A stretch of 64,000 bases of DNA from Lachnospiraceae bacterium (GTDB lineage: Bacteria > Bacillota > Clostridia > Lachnospirales > Lachnospiraceae). The translations under genes and the position numbers were made by a program. Shown piece after piece: positions 54,116 through 63,863 of the stretch (the first letter of the stretch is position 1; every line of letters starts with the position of its first letter). Location of the stretch: NCBI GenBank assembly GCA_017938145.1, contig JAGBCB010000023.1, forward strand, positions 19,038 to 83,037, read 5' to 3'. Below the pieces are notes generated by a model. The model was not told the DNA's origin. It worked only from the letters and a program-made list of their open reading frames with translations, and did not search any database.

Positions 54116-56173
54116 TTAGTTGCCAATCTTGTACACCACCTCTCTGAAAATAGACTCAACAAAATCGATTACCTGAGAAGATAATACATAAATGATGAAT
54201 GCCAGGAGACATACAATCAGGATAGTAAATATCGTCAGGCCAATAATTACGATTGTTTCTTTTACGGAGTAGTTGTTGATTTCCTTAATGGATATGAAAA
54301 TCAGTACGCCTACCCATACAAGCATTGCCAGGTTACCAAAGCTTACGAAGAATTCTTCGTTTATGGTTACCACATGGGACAATACAAATAAAATCGGCTG
54401 AAGAATCAAATATGGACCGAAGCTGTAAATAAGGGAACAGTAAATTTGTTTAAATCTACCTTCACCATCGTTAATGGTACACATTAAGTAGTTACAGCTT
54501 ACTACCAGCACAAGTACCAGTACGATAAATCCGATATCGGATAAAATGTCGTACTCTCCTTCTCTTACCATTTTAAAAAGGAAGCCACAGAAGTACTTGT
54601 TGATAATATACTCAATCATACCGATAACCAGCAGAAGGTTTGCACTGAGTACGGATACTCTGCCCTCCTTACGGATGCCGTAGCAGCCGTCGATTGGGTG
54701 CTTCATGAAGAAGAAAATGTAGCCCATCTGCTTGATAATCTTCTTGCTCCGGATTTTATCCCAAAGGGCTCTAAACGGATCAAGAATATGTTTTCTCTTA
54801 TCTAAGGCACCGATTACCTTTGCCAGCACAAATGCTACAATACAAAGAATAAATACGGTGGCCAGATTCTGCTTTAACCATACATTTCTGATTTCCCAGA
54901 AGGAGTCGGAATAGGTTTCCTTGTCCTTGGAAAGTCTTGCATATTCAATGGAGCTTTCGTAGTTTTCTTCTTTAAAGAGAGTCTTGCCCATTGCCATGTT
55001 TGCATAGTCAAACAGGTTGTTCATACGGAGCACTTCGTTTAAAGGCTCTTTACTTTCGGTGTAGCGGCCCTTAGAGAATAAGTACAGTGCTTCGTGTAAA
55101 TGATTGGTGAACTCGGTTGGTGTATAAATGATAACCTGCTTCTTATCGGAGTCTAACACGTAGATTCTGTCGTTGTGGTCGGTCTGGATTGCTTCAGCCT
55201 TTGTGGAAAGACCGATACGCTGCATACCGTCATCACTGCCGCCGAATACGAAGAGAAGTTCACCTTCGTTGGTGTATTCGTAAATGTAACCCTGCTGGGA
55301 TACTACGTATACGTTGTCATGGTTACCTGTGGTAACCGCCGCCGGAACGTCGTCGTAAGCGCCGTTTTCCAGCTCAATCATGTTGGAACCGGCAATGTTT
55401 AAACGCTTTAAAGTACCCTGACCTTCACCTCTGGTTACGGTGTAGATGATACCCTTTTCGTCGATTGCCATGTTATCCGGAGTTGCCGGAATATTACCAA
55501 GCATCTTTGCTCTTGCGGAATCCGGTAAGATACTTCTCCAGATGATTCTCCAGATGGATGGATCGGTTGCGTTGGTACCGAAGTAACCAAGGAAGGTTCC
55601 GTTATCTACCGGAGAAAGCTGTACAATACCGTTGGTATTGGATTCGCAAATAACGTAAATGGTACCGGACTTGTTAGCAACAATTTTTACCGGAAGATAG
55701 TCCTGGGTTTCACCGTACATTGCTTCGGTTGGTCTGTCATAGGACTGGATTAAGTTACCGTCCTTATCGAATACCCAGACCATTCTGGCATCACGGTCAG
55801 CCACGTAACAGGTACGGTCTTCCGTAACATACATACCCTTTGGATTTACCAAAGTTCCTTCACCGATGATGCCATGTAAGTTACCCTCGATATCGGTAAC
55901 AATGATTCTCTTGTTACCGCTGTCTAAGATGTACATGGTGCCGTCATCCAAAATGGTGAAATCGGTCGGAGCCTTTAAAGTTTCATCACCAAACTTGTTG
56001 AGGGTTCCGTAAGGAAGATATGCTGTTTGTGTTTCAATAACAGAACCGTAACCGTCCACTGTATAGGTTTTGTATGGGGAGTCTGCCAAAGCAGATACCG
56101 GTTCTGTGAAAAATCCCATTGTTAAGAGAAGTGCCAACAATGAGACGAAAAGCTTTCTTACTTTCTTGTTCAT
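54116..56173 (-). CDS. NHL-propeller / YIP1-domain membrane protein
   Basis: A 685-residue protein: signal peptide (1-31), an extracellular NHL-type propeller of about six blades (about 60-350), a short TPR-like helical part (LYLFSKGRYTESKEPLNEVLRMN), one membrane segment near residue 430 and a C-terminal YIP1-like block of five segments (about 500-680). The propeller faces outside and the YIP1 part lies in the membrane. Such proteins accompany DUF5696 genes in Firmicutes. Role unknown; it could assist assembly, sensing or energy coupling of the importer. GAGAGG upstream. Confidence 0.8.
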   Translation of the reverse strand: MNKKVRKLFVSLLALLLTMGFFTEPVSALADSPYKTYTVDGYGSVIETQTAYLPYGTLNKFGDETLKAPTDFTILDDGTMYILDSGNKRIIVTDIEGNLHGIIGEGTLVNPKGMYVTEDRTCYVADRDARMVWVFDKDGNLIQSYDRPTEAMYGETQDYLPVKIVANKSGTIYVICESNTNGIVQLSPVDNGTFLGYFGTNATDPSIWRIIWRSILPDSARAKMLGNIPATPDNMAIDEKGIIYTVTRGEGQGTLKRLNIAGSNMIELENGAYDDVPAAVTTGNHDNVYVVSQQGYIYEYTNEGELLFVFGGSDDGMQRIGLSTKAEAIQTDHNDRIYVLDSDKKQVIIYTPTEFTNHLHEALYLFSKGRYTESKEPLNEVLRMNNLFDYANMAMGKTLFKEENYESSIEYARLSKDKETYSDSFWEIRNVWLKQNLATVFILCIVAFVLAKVIGALDKRKHILDPFRALWDKIRSKKIIKQMGYIFFFMKHPIDGCYGIRKEGRVSVLSANLLLVIGMIEYIINKYFCGFLFKMVREGEYDILSDIGFIVLVLVLVVSCNYLMCTINDGEGRFKQIYCSLIYSFGPYLILQPILFVLSHVVTINEEFFVSFGNLAMLVWVGVLIFISIKEINNYSVKETIVIIGLTIFTILIVCLLAFIIYVLSSQVIDFVESIFREVVYKIGN

Positions 56174-56190
56174 GTGTCGTCCTCTCTTTA

Positions 56191-57066
56191 CTATTTAATA
56201 CCGGAGTGAGCCATGGTGTTCATAACCTTATTCTGTAAGAAGCAGAACAGGATTAAGTTTGGCAGGAACATAAGCAAGGATGCCGCCGCCTGTACACCCT
56301 GACCGGCTACGCTGTTACCGTTGGCACTGGCCAAGGTATTCATATAGAACACCAGCGATTTTAAGCCTTCATCACTAATATAATAGTTGGATGCCTCCAG
56401 ATTGCTCCATACCTGCTGGAATACTAAGATTGCAGCGGTGGCAAGAGCCGGTTTAATCATCGGAATAATAATTTTAAAGTAAACATGGAGTTCGGTTGCA
56501 CCGTCCATGTATGCCGCCTCGATTAAGGAATCCGGTACGGTGTCTACGAACTGCTTTAACAGGAAGACAGAAACCGGAAGCGGAATCAGCGGTAAAATCT
56601 GGGACCAGTAGGTATCGGTAAGTCCAAGGAACTCTACTACCAGGTATCTTGGAATCATAACTGCTACCGGTACGAACATCAGCGCCAACTGGTTGATGTT
56701 GAAGATAAAGTCTCTTCCTTTGAATTTTAACTTCGACATGGCATAAGCTGCTGCAGAAGATAAAATCATGGAGGAGAATACAACGCTTACGGTAATAAGC
56801 ACACTGTTAAATAAATACTTACTCAGCGGAATACCTGCAGCGCGGGATGCCTTAAATAACTGTCTGAAGTTATCTAAAGTCGGATGTGTTGTAATAAACT
56901 TTGGCGGGAATGCGAACAACTCTTCCATTGGCTTAAAAGCGTGGAAAATAATGTACACGATCGGAAGTCCCGTAATGAGGGCCAAAGGAATTACAAACAG
57001 ATACAGCTTAATCTGACCTTTTTCAAATTTATCAGGGTTCATTCTATGTCCCTTATATGCAGCCAT
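56191..57066 (-). CDS. sugar ABC importer permease (MalG type, first importer)
   Basis: A 291-residue permease with six membrane segments and EAA loop EAAYMDGATELHVYF. AAGGAGG upstream. It follows the partner permease by 17 bases. Confidence 0.93.
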   Translation of the reverse strand: MAAYKGHRMNPDKFEKGQIKLYLFVIPLALITGLPIVYIIFHAFKPMEELFAFPPKFITTHPTLDNFRQLFKASRAAGIPLSKYLFNSVLITVSVVFSSMILSSAAAYAMSKLKFKGRDFIFNINQLALMFVPVAVMIPRYLVVEFLGLTDTYWSQILPLIPLPVSVFLLKQFVDTVPDSLIEAAYMDGATELHVYFKIIIPMIKPALATAAILVFQQVWSNLEASNYYISDEGLKSLVFYMNTLASANGNSVAGQGVQAAASLLMFLPNLILFCFLQNKVMNTMAHSGIK

Positions 57067-57083
57067 TTGTTTTTCCTCCTTCC

Positions 57084-58001
57084 TTAATCATTTTCGCCAA
57101 AGAGTTTAGAACTCAGTTTGGAGAATACCTGAACAATTAACAGTAACACTACGGAAGCTGCTGCTGCGTAACCCATTTCGTAACGGATAAAACCGTAGTC
57201 TTCGATATGGTTTACGATAAGCTGTGCAGCATAACCCGGTGTCGGGTTGCCGGCAAGCATGGTGCTGACGGAACCGTTCTGGAATGCACCTACAATCTGC
57301 ATTACGGCTGCGAACAGCATCTGCGGCTTCATACTAGGAATTGTGATATAAATCATTTCCTGGAAACGGTTCTTTACACCGTCGATGGCAGCCGCTTCGT
57401 ATAAGCTTTCGTCTACATTTAAGAGACCTGCCAGGATGGATAAGAAGCCTACGCCCATACTACTCCACAAACCGATGATGATTACGATTGGAAGTAAGTA
57501 CTGGCCGCTGGTCAGCCAGACAATCGGTTCGTTGATGATGCCGATTTCCATCAGCCAGCTGTTGATGTAACCGGTCTGGTCGCCGGTAAACATAATCTTC
57601 CAAAGTACGGACATGGCAACACCGGCCGTCATACTCGGAGAATATAAAATCAATGCTAAAATGGTTCTTGGCCACTTGGTTAAGTTAGCCAGTGCCCACG
57701 CCAGCAGGAAGGATAAAACATAACCACCCACACCGACGATGATAGCGTATTTTACAGTGTTCGGTAAAACATACTGCATGAACACTTCATCACTGGTCAA
57801 TAAGTTGATATAATTCAGGAAACCTACAAAGCTCGGAAACTGAATAGTATCAAAGTTTGTGAAGGACAGAATTACTGCCATAACAACCGGCGCCACAATG
57901 AAGGTTGCAAACAATACGGTATAAGGTCCTAAAAAGGCGTAGCCGGCTTTATTCTGTTGAGATTTTCTGGCTACCTTGGACCAGGTTTTCTTTTTACTCA
58001 T
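57084..58001 (-). CDS. sugar ABC importer permease (MalF type, first importer)
   Basis: A 305-residue permease with six membrane segments and the EAA loop [15 protein letters not shown]. It follows the oversized binding-protein gene by 20 bases. Confidence 0.93.
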   Translation of the reverse strand: MSKKKTWSKVARKSQQNKAGYAFLGPYTVLFATFIVAPVVMAVILSFTNFDTIQFPSFVGFLNYINLLTSDEVFMQYVLPNTVKYAIIVGVGGYVLSFLLAWALANLTKWPRTILALILYSPSMTAGVAMSVLWKIMFTGDQTGYINSWLMEIGIINEPIVWLTSGQYLLPIVIIIGLWSSMGVGFLSILAGLLNVDESLYEAAAIDGVKNRFQEMIYITIPSMKPQMLFAAVMQIVGAFQNGSVSTMLAGNPTPGYAAQLIVNHIEDYGFIRYEMGYAAAASVVLLLIVQVFSKLSSKLFGEND

Positions 58002-58021
58002 TGCTTTTCCCCTCTCTACCC

Positions 58022-60997
58022 TTATCGACCAAGAATTTCACGTACGGTATCTACGGACGGTACGATGTATTCTTTGATAATGTTGCCTTCACTGTCGATA
58101 TAGCCGAATTCCTCCAGCTTACGGTTGGTTTCACGGTTTACAATTTTTACTGCATCATCAATACGGGAACGAAGATTTTCACCATCTACAACAACGTTAT
58201 TGAAAATATTACTCATTTCACGCTCTAACATATAGCCGCCCAATAATCTTGGGGCTTCTAAGATGTAGGTTGCCTGTTCCAGAACCACTTCCTTATCAGC
58301 GGATGGGAACGGAAGCATTTCGAATGCTTTTAAGTTTGCGGTTGGCCAAATATATTCATCACCGTACATAATCTGAAGCATCTGTCCGAACTCTGCCTGA
58401 ACCTGGGCACTGGACCACCAGTCCATAAACTTCCAGGCCTTCTGCTCTCTTTCATCGTTGGATGCAAACATGATGGTACTTTCGGCACCGCCGGACATAT
58501 AACGGAGGATTTCACCGGTTTCTTCATCTTTAATACCCGGAACAAGTGCAACGCCCCAGGAGTTTGCAATTTCAGGAGCTGCATTTAAAATCAGGTTATA
58601 GGAGTTGAAATCCGCAAAACCTACCGGTAAGTCACCGTTTCTGAAATGCTGATAGAAGTTTGGTACGTCTACCGGCAAATCATATAAGGTAAATAATTCG
58701 GTTAACTGGGTTAAACCTTCTACACATTCTTCGCTGTCAAGCATTAAATCCTGTGCAGTTCTGCCATACAGTCGACCACCGTTCTGGAAAATCAGAGGAG
58801 TGGTACCGTGGTAGTTTCTCATACCTGCCATCGGTGCTGTCTGGTAACATACGTTTAAGCCTCTCATCTGTAAGTCAGGAAGCATGGCGATTAATTCGTC
58901 CATGGTTTCCGGAATTTCCAAATCGATTTTTTCTAAAACGTCGGTACGATAGAACATAAGGTAGAAGTTCATTGTTTCCGGCAGGGAGTAAAGTCCGTCA
59001 CCGATAACACTCGGAACCAGCATACCTTCGCAGTATCTGCCGAATACTTCTTTGTAGTTGTCAAACTTGGTTAAGTCAACCAGGGCGCCACGGGTACCGA
59101 GTTCAAACGGTAGCGCGTAGTTCAGACCGGTTGCAATATCCGGTGTATCTCCGGATGCATTGGAAAGAACCAGCTTGTTGGCATCGGTCATGAGGGATAA
59201 ATCAACCTTGATGCCGGTGGCCGGTGTAAACTGTTCATCAATCATCTTCTGCATAATTTCTACATACTGACGAGGACGGTTTACCCAAACCTGGATATGC
59301 TCTTTATTAACATTGGTTGCAGAGTAAGACTGGCCGAAGAAAGAGTAGAAAAATCTCTTAACTGCCAACCAGATGGACTGGAAAAATCCAAGGCCGTCCG
59401 GAAGCTCTGCTTCTTCCTGATATAAGTAGATACGGTCAATGGAAAGAATGTTGTCATTGATAATATCTACGAAATTTGCAATCTGTGTGTTGATGGAGTT
59501 GGAACTGTTGGATAATTCGTCTACACGGTAAACGAGTTCATCCGGCTCCTCTGCAAGAGTCTTTAACTGCTTAGCAGCAATACCGAGATATGCAAAAGCT
59601 GCTACATCAGCACCGTTCTCTGCATCCACACCCGGAAGTGCAGCTGCCTGTTCCAACAGGGCATTTAACTGGTCCACCCAGGAATACAGACGATGTTCTA
59701 CGTCCGGAATGTATCTGGTGAGCTTTAAGTCACGATATTTATCCTTGTTGCTGCCGGCTACCTTAGTAACCTCTAAGGATAAGTCATTAACTGCATTCAT
59801 GATTTCATCTACCGCTTCCAGTGCAAAACGTAATTCTTCGGCACTGATGGTAAAGGAAATGGTATGTACACCTGCGTCTAAATAAACACTTAAGTTTCTG
59901 CCGTGTTCATCGGTAAAAGTAGAAGTCTTATAGTTCTTTGTGGAAGCCACCGGATAAGAACGGAACGCTTCGTTCGGAAGTTCACCGTCAATCTTTACAT
60001 CTAAATATACAGGGAAATCGTTCTTATCACCCTGACGGTAGTTCATACCGATGTGATAGTAACCCGGTGCAGTTACGTTAAACTGGTAAGTAATTGTCTG
60101 ACCGGCTGTCTTAAAAGAGTCGCCATCCAGAATGTTTAACACCTTTTCTTTTGCGGAAGTAGGACTGAGTTTGGAATCATACTCACCTGCCGCATGGATG
60201 GAGGAGTCATTTCTTTCAAAAAAGTCTTCTGCTTCGATTTCAATGATGTTCTCGCCAGGTGCTTCCTTTGGAACCTCATATTCCGGAACATCTGTCGGAG
60301 CCATTAATGAAATGTTACCGAGTAATACGGTACCTTCTCCCATGGCAATTTCAAAGTTATGGGAGCCTTCGGTTAAGTACACCAGAAGAGGTTCGGTGTA
60401 ACGGTAGCTGGCATCCATTAAATACTTGCTTTCCCAACGCTTATCCTTTTCCGGCATGGTTACGATTTCGTTACCGTAACGGTCTAAATCTGCCTTGCCG
60501 TCAGTAATCCAGGTGGTTTCAAACTTTAAGTTTCTTGCCTCGTAGAACGGATACTCACCGTCTACCTTAAAGGAAAGTTCAATCGGAAGAATGGAATCAT
60601 CATTGGACAAGTAATCAAAATTAATCCAGTACAGTGCGGTTTCCGGTACATCTACGTTAAGGCCGATAGTGTCGCCCACCGTCATCTGCACTACATCATT
60701 GGAATAACCCTTGTTGTCTGCTGTAATCATACTGCTATAAGCCTTATCCAGCACTTTATCGATTTGGAATTCTACATTTCCTCCCTTGTATTCATACTTC
60801 GGAGCGGTATACTCAGCACTTACCTTGGTATAGCCGGTAGCCAGACGCTCCACACTGTATGCGGTGGAAGAAGTTTCAACTCCTGTGGTTTCTTCTGCTG
60901 CATACGCATTTTGTGCCCCACCATACATACACGGCTGCAGCAGAATCGCCGACAGAGTCGTAAGCGCTATTGATTTTTTAACCCAATTAAATTTCAT
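58022..60997 (-). CDS. oversized sugar-binding protein with two N-terminal beta-sandwich domains
   Basis: A 991-residue exported protein, about twice the usual size. A Sec signal peptide (cleavage near AYAA, residue 34) without lipobox is followed by two CBM-like jelly-roll domains (about 50-240 and 250-400), a helical region (about 400-540), an amphipathic aromatic stretch ([18 protein letters not shown]) and a family 1 binding-protein domain (about 565-991; [47 protein letters not shown]). The beta domains may hold polymer while the binding domain captures ends for the permeases. How it is held at the surface without lipid is unclear. AAGGAG upstream; second gene of the operon. Confidence 0.85.
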   Translation of the reverse strand: MKFNWVKKSIALTTLSAILLQPCMYGGAQNAYAAEETTGVETSSTAYSVERLATGYTKVSAEYTAPKYEYKGGNVEFQIDKVLDKAYSSMITADNKGYSNDVVQMTVGDTIGLNVDVPETALYWINFDYLSNDDSILPIELSFKVDGEYPFYEARNLKFETTWITDGKADLDRYGNEIVTMPEKDKRWESKYLMDASYRYTEPLLVYLTEGSHNFEIAMGEGTVLLGNISLMAPTDVPEYEVPKEAPGENIIEIEAEDFFERNDSSIHAAGEYDSKLSPTSAKEKVLNILDGDSFKTAGQTITYQFNVTAPGYYHIGMNYRQGDKNDFPVYLDVKIDGELPNEAFRSYPVASTKNYKTSTFTDEHGRNLSVYLDAGVHTISFTISAEELRFALEAVDEIMNAVNDLSLEVTKVAGSNKDKYRDLKLTRYIPDVEHRLYSWVDQLNALLEQAAALPGVDAENGADVAAFAYLGIAAKQLKTLAEEPDELVYRVDELSNSSNSINTQIANFVDIINDNILSIDRIYLYQEEAELPDGLGFFQSIWLAVKRFFYSFFGQSYSATNVNKEHIQVWVNRPRQYVEIMQKMIDEQFTPATGIKVDLSLMTDANKLVLSNASGDTPDIATGLNYALPFELGTRGALVDLTKFDNYKEVFGRYCEGMLVPSVIGDGLYSLPETMNFYLMFYRTDVLEKIDLEIPETMDELIAMLPDLQMRGLNVCYQTAPMAGMRNYHGTTPLIFQNGGRLYGRTAQDLMLDSEECVEGLTQLTELFTLYDLPVDVPNFYQHFRNGDLPVGFADFNSYNLILNAAPEIANSWGVALVPGIKDEETGEILRYMSGGAESTIMFASNDEREQKAWKFMDWWSSAQVQAEFGQMLQIMYGDEYIWPTANLKAFEMLPFPSADKEVVLEQATYILEAPRLLGGYMLEREMSNIFNNVVVDGENLRSRIDDAVKIVNRETNRKLEEFGYIDSEGNIIKEYIVPSVDTVREILGR

Positions 60998-61011
60998 TTT
61001 ATTACTCCTTG

Positions 61012-62514
61012 TTATTTAACGGTAACCTCCAGATGCAATACGCTGCATGCAGGAATAGTAAATACCAGCTTGTTGTCTACAACCTTACAGCCGTCAAAGC
61101 TTTCTGCCTTAACAACCTCCGGTGCATCAAAAGTATTATGGGCATGCATCTCGTTTACAAGAACAGTACCCTTTACCTCTGTTACTTCTGCATCTGCAAG
61201 AAGTCCTTCGATTTCATAGTCTTCGTTTACAGAAAGGTTTGTCATAGTGATGTGAATCTTTCCGTCGGTGCCGAGGGAAACGGATTCGGTTAAGTTTGGA
61301 ACCTGATCCTTTTCGGTACCAATCTTTACGGTTTCTACGTAGCTGTCTAACAGTTCTGCGCCCTGATGGCAGTTATACATCTTAAATACATGATAGGTAG
61401 GTGTAAGAATCATCTTTGCACCTTCGGTTAAGATTACGGACTGAAGCACGTTCACCATCTGTGCGATATTGGCCATCTTTACTCTGTCACAATGCTTGTT
61501 GAAGATGTTTAAGTTAATTCCGGCTACCAGTGCATCTCTCATGGTGTTCTGCTGATATAAGAAACCAGGATTTGTACCCGGTTCTACATCAAACCATGTA
61601 CCCCATTCATCTACGATAAGTCCGACCTTATGTTCCTTATCATACTTATCCATAATAGCGGTATGATGATTGATAAGTTCTTCTATGTATAATGTCTTAT
61701 TGAGTGTCTGGTACCACATAGCTTCATCAAAGTCGGTTGCGCTTCCCTTGTTCTCCCATCCGCCCGGATGTGTATAATAATGAAGGGAAAGACCATCCAT
61801 GAATCCGTGCAGCCAAGCCGGTGCCTGGAAGCAGGTATCCATTACCTTGTCGGTCCAGTTGTAATCGTCTACGTTGGCGCCGCAGGCAATCTTTTGGATT
61901 GGACGCTCCGGATGATAATTTCTTACATAAGTCTGATATCTTCTATATTCATTTGCGTAATGGGTTGGTGTCATATTGCCACCACAGCCCCAGTTTTCAT
62001 TACCTACGCCAAAGTAGTCAACGGTCCAGGAGTCTTTGCTGCCGTTTTCTTCTCTCAATTTAGCCATTGGAGAAACACCGTCAAAGGTCATATATTCTAC
62101 CCATTCGCTCATTTCCTGAACGGTACCGGAGCCAAGGTTTCCGTTTACGTAGGTTTTACAGCCAAGCTGCTTACAAAGCTCCATAAACTCATGTGTACCG
62201 AAGCTGTTGTCTTCTACTACGCCGCCCCAGTGGGTGTTAATCATTTTCTTTCTGCTTTCTTTAGGACCGATGCCGTCTTTCCAGTGATATTCATCTGCGA
62301 AGCATCCGCCCGGCCAACGAAGAACCGGAACCTTCATTTCTTTTAACGCTGCAACTACGTCGTTTCTCATACCGTTTGTATTAGGAATTTCGGAATCTTC
62401 TCCTACATAAATACCTTCGTAAATGCAACGGCCCAGATGCTCAGAAAAGTGGCCCTGGATTTCCGGGTTAATATGACCCATCTGTCTTTTTGTGTTTACA
62501 AATAATTTAAACAT
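61012..62514 (-). CDS. GH51 alpha-L-arabinofuranosidase
   Basis: A 500-residue cytoplasmic enzyme of family GH51 that removes terminal alpha-L-arabinofuranose. The acid/base is in [11 protein letters not shown] (Glu173) and the nucleophile in LIVDEWGTW (Glu303). Barrel plus C-terminal beta-sandwich; normal length. GGAGGAG sets the start at 62514. First gene of the operon, divergent from the ArsR-type regulator. It fixes arabinan or arabinoxylan as the locus substrate. Confidence 0.96.
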   Translation of the reverse strand: MFKLFVNTKRQMGHINPEIQGHFSEHLGRCIYEGIYVGEDSEIPNTNGMRNDVVAALKEMKVPVLRWPGGCFADEYHWKDGIGPKESRKKMINTHWGGVVEDNSFGTHEFMELCKQLGCKTYVNGNLGSGTVQEMSEWVEYMTFDGVSPMAKLREENGSKDSWTVDYFGVGNENWGCGGNMTPTHYANEYRRYQTYVRNYHPERPIQKIACGANVDDYNWTDKVMDTCFQAPAWLHGFMDGLSLHYYTHPGGWENKGSATDFDEAMWYQTLNKTLYIEELINHHTAIMDKYDKEHKVGLIVDEWGTWFDVEPGTNPGFLYQQNTMRDALVAGINLNIFNKHCDRVKMANIAQMVNVLQSVILTEGAKMILTPTYHVFKMYNCHQGAELLDSYVETVKIGTEKDQVPNLTESVSLGTDGKIHITMTNLSVNEDYEIEGLLADAEVTEVKGTVLVNEMHAHNTFDAPEVVKAESFDGCKVVDNKLVFTIPACSVLHLEVTVK

Positions 62515-62652
62515 AAACTGGCTCCTCCGTTTAGCTTTTTTTGTACATATCAAACAAATTAAGTTTCATCTAAAACTGAAATATTTCAATACTTTCGGAT
62601 TTATTCAAGTCATTGTTTCAGTTTTTACTTAAATGTTATCGTTTTCTCTTAA

Positions 62653-62682
62653 AGTATATCATTAAAAACACCCTTTCGTCAA
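62653..62682 (-). promoter_or_regulatory. sigma-A promoter of the arabinan operon
   Basis: Minus strand TTGACG (62682-62677), 18 bases, TATACT (62658-62653). Confidence 0.65.
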
Positions 62683-62688
62683 TAGGTA

Positions 62689-62730
62689 ACTGTAGTAATT
62701 TTTCATTTAAGTGTCAAAAAAGCGCTTACA
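62689..62730 (-). promoter_or_regulatory. second promoter with overlapping cre-like site
   Basis: Minus strand TTGACA (62717-62712), 17 bases, TACAGT (62694-62689). A cre-like sequence TGTAAGCGCTTTTTTG (62730-62715) overlaps the -35 box, so CcpA could repress the operon when glucose is present. Confidence 0.55.
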
Positions 62731-62784
62731 TTTTTGTGCAATGTGCCTAAAATACATTTTAGTAAAAACTTTATCACTTAACCA

Positions 62785-62813
62785 TTGACTAAATTATGTA
62801 TTTCATTTATAAT
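62785..62813 (+). promoter_or_regulatory. sigma-A promoter of the ArsR-type regulator
   Basis: TTGACT (62785-62790), 17 bases, TATAAT (62808-62813). Leader of about 90 bases that includes one copy of the 12-mer repeat, so autoregulation is likely. Confidence 0.8.
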
Positions 62814-62907
62814 AAGAATTAACTTTTTACTTAAACTTTATTATTTCACTCAACTAAAGCGTAAAACCTTAAGTTTTCGCTTTAAACCACAGAAACGGAG
62901 GAGTCCC

Positions 62908-63828
62908 ATGCTTTATCTTCATTCTTTACAAGAAGCAGAAGAAACATTCAAGGCTCTCAGTACCCCGATGCGTCTTCGCATTTTGGAACTGGTATATGAG
63001 AACAACAATTTAAGCCTGAATGATCTTGCAGAAGCTCTGGGTCTTACCAACAGTGCTATTTCCCTCCATGTCGGAAAACTGGAAGGTGCTGGTCTGGTAA
63101 CCATCAAGACCACCTCCGGCAAGCGTGGCATTCGCAAGGTAGTCCAGCCGGTTCACGAAAAACTCATCGTTGACCTCGCTCCGCAGGCGCCTGCACAGCC
63201 ATGCTACAAAGATGACATTTCTGTTGGCCACTACACCAGTATCGATGCGCATCCTACCTGCGGACTTGCATCTCCGCAAATCATCATCGGTGAATTAGAC
63301 AATCCGAAGATGTTCTCCTTCCCGGAGCGTTTCAATGCCGGTATCCTCTGGATCGGCTGGGGAAGTATTACTTATACTCTTCCAAACCGTCTCCATGCAG
63401 GACAGCGCTTAACAGAGCTGCAGATTTCCTTTGAAATCTCATCGGAATGTCCGGAAGTCAACGAAGACTATCCAAGTGACATTTACTTCGAAATCAACGG
63501 TGTTCCTCTCGGCAAGTGGATCAGCCCGGGCGACTACGGTATCCGCAAGGGCATGCTCTCTCCTGCCTGGTGGCCGGACCTGTTAAATCAGTACGGTCTG
63601 CTTAAGACCCTGATTATCAACAAAGACGGTACCTATATTGACGGAACCCACCGCATTTCCAAGCACACCATCGATGACTTAAACATCGATTACAACAGTT
63701 CCATCGAGTTTAAGCTTTCGGTGCCGAAAGATACAGCAAACTGCGGCGGACTCACACTGTTCGGTCAGTACTTTGGCGACTACAGCCAGGACATATGCGT
63801 AAAAGCATATTACGAAGAAATCAATTAA
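62908..63828 (+). CDS. ArsR-type winged-helix regulator with C-terminal beta-rich sensor domain
   Basis: A 306-residue protein. Residues about 8-95 are an ArsR-type winged helix (FKALSTPMRLRILELV, DLAEALGLTNSAISLHVGKLEGAGLV). Residues about 100-306 form a beta-rich domain with many Trp, Tyr and Gly (WIGWGSITYTLP, DIYFEINGVPLGKW), probably a jelly-roll that binds sugar. ArsR proteins are normally about 100 residues, so this is a one-component sensor of another type. GGAGGAG sets the start at 62908; the frame upstream overlaps the promoter. It is divergent from GH51 and should control the arabinan operon. Confidence 0.85.
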   Translation: MLYLHSLQEAEETFKALSTPMRLRILELVYENNNLSLNDLAEALGLTNSAISLHVGKLEGAGLVTIKTTSGKRGIRKVVQPVHEKLIVDLAPQAPAQPCYKDDISVGHYTSIDAHPTCGLASPQIIIGELDNPKMFSFPERFNAGILWIGWGSITYTLPNRLHAGQRLTELQISFEISSECPEVNEDYPSDIYFEINGVPLGKWISPGDYGIRKGMLSPAWWPDLLNQYGLLKTLIINKDGTYIDGTHRISKHTIDDLNIDYNSSIEFKLSVPKDTANCGGLTLFGQYFGDYSQDICVKAYYEEIN

Positions 63829-63863
63829 AAAAATCCCTGCCGCAAACCCGGCAGGGATTTTTC
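63829..63863 (+). terminator. intrinsic terminator of the regulator gene
   Basis: Stem AATCCCTGCCG/CGGCAGGGATT with a short loop (63831-63842 with 63849-63860) and a T-run after it. Confidence 0.9.

Larger units (their letters stand above)
62622..62835. repeat. TTTTTACTTAAA direct repeat pair, candidate operator
   Basis: The 12-mer occurs at 62622-62633 (near the GH51 promoter) and 62824-62835 (just after the regulator promoter), with weaker relatives between. Good candidate for the binding site of the ArsR-type protein. Confidence 0.5.
62515..62907. other. divergent regulatory region of the arabinan locus
   Basis: An AT-rich region of 393 bp holding two candidate minus-strand promoters, a cre-like site, one plus-strand promoter and repeated ACTTAAA-type elements. 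No gene. Confidence 0.7.

Noticed and set aside
61768-62346. Plus-strand open frame of 192 codons inside GH51
   Set aside because: Antisense to a well-supported GH51 gene with both catalytic motifs; no ribosome binding site.
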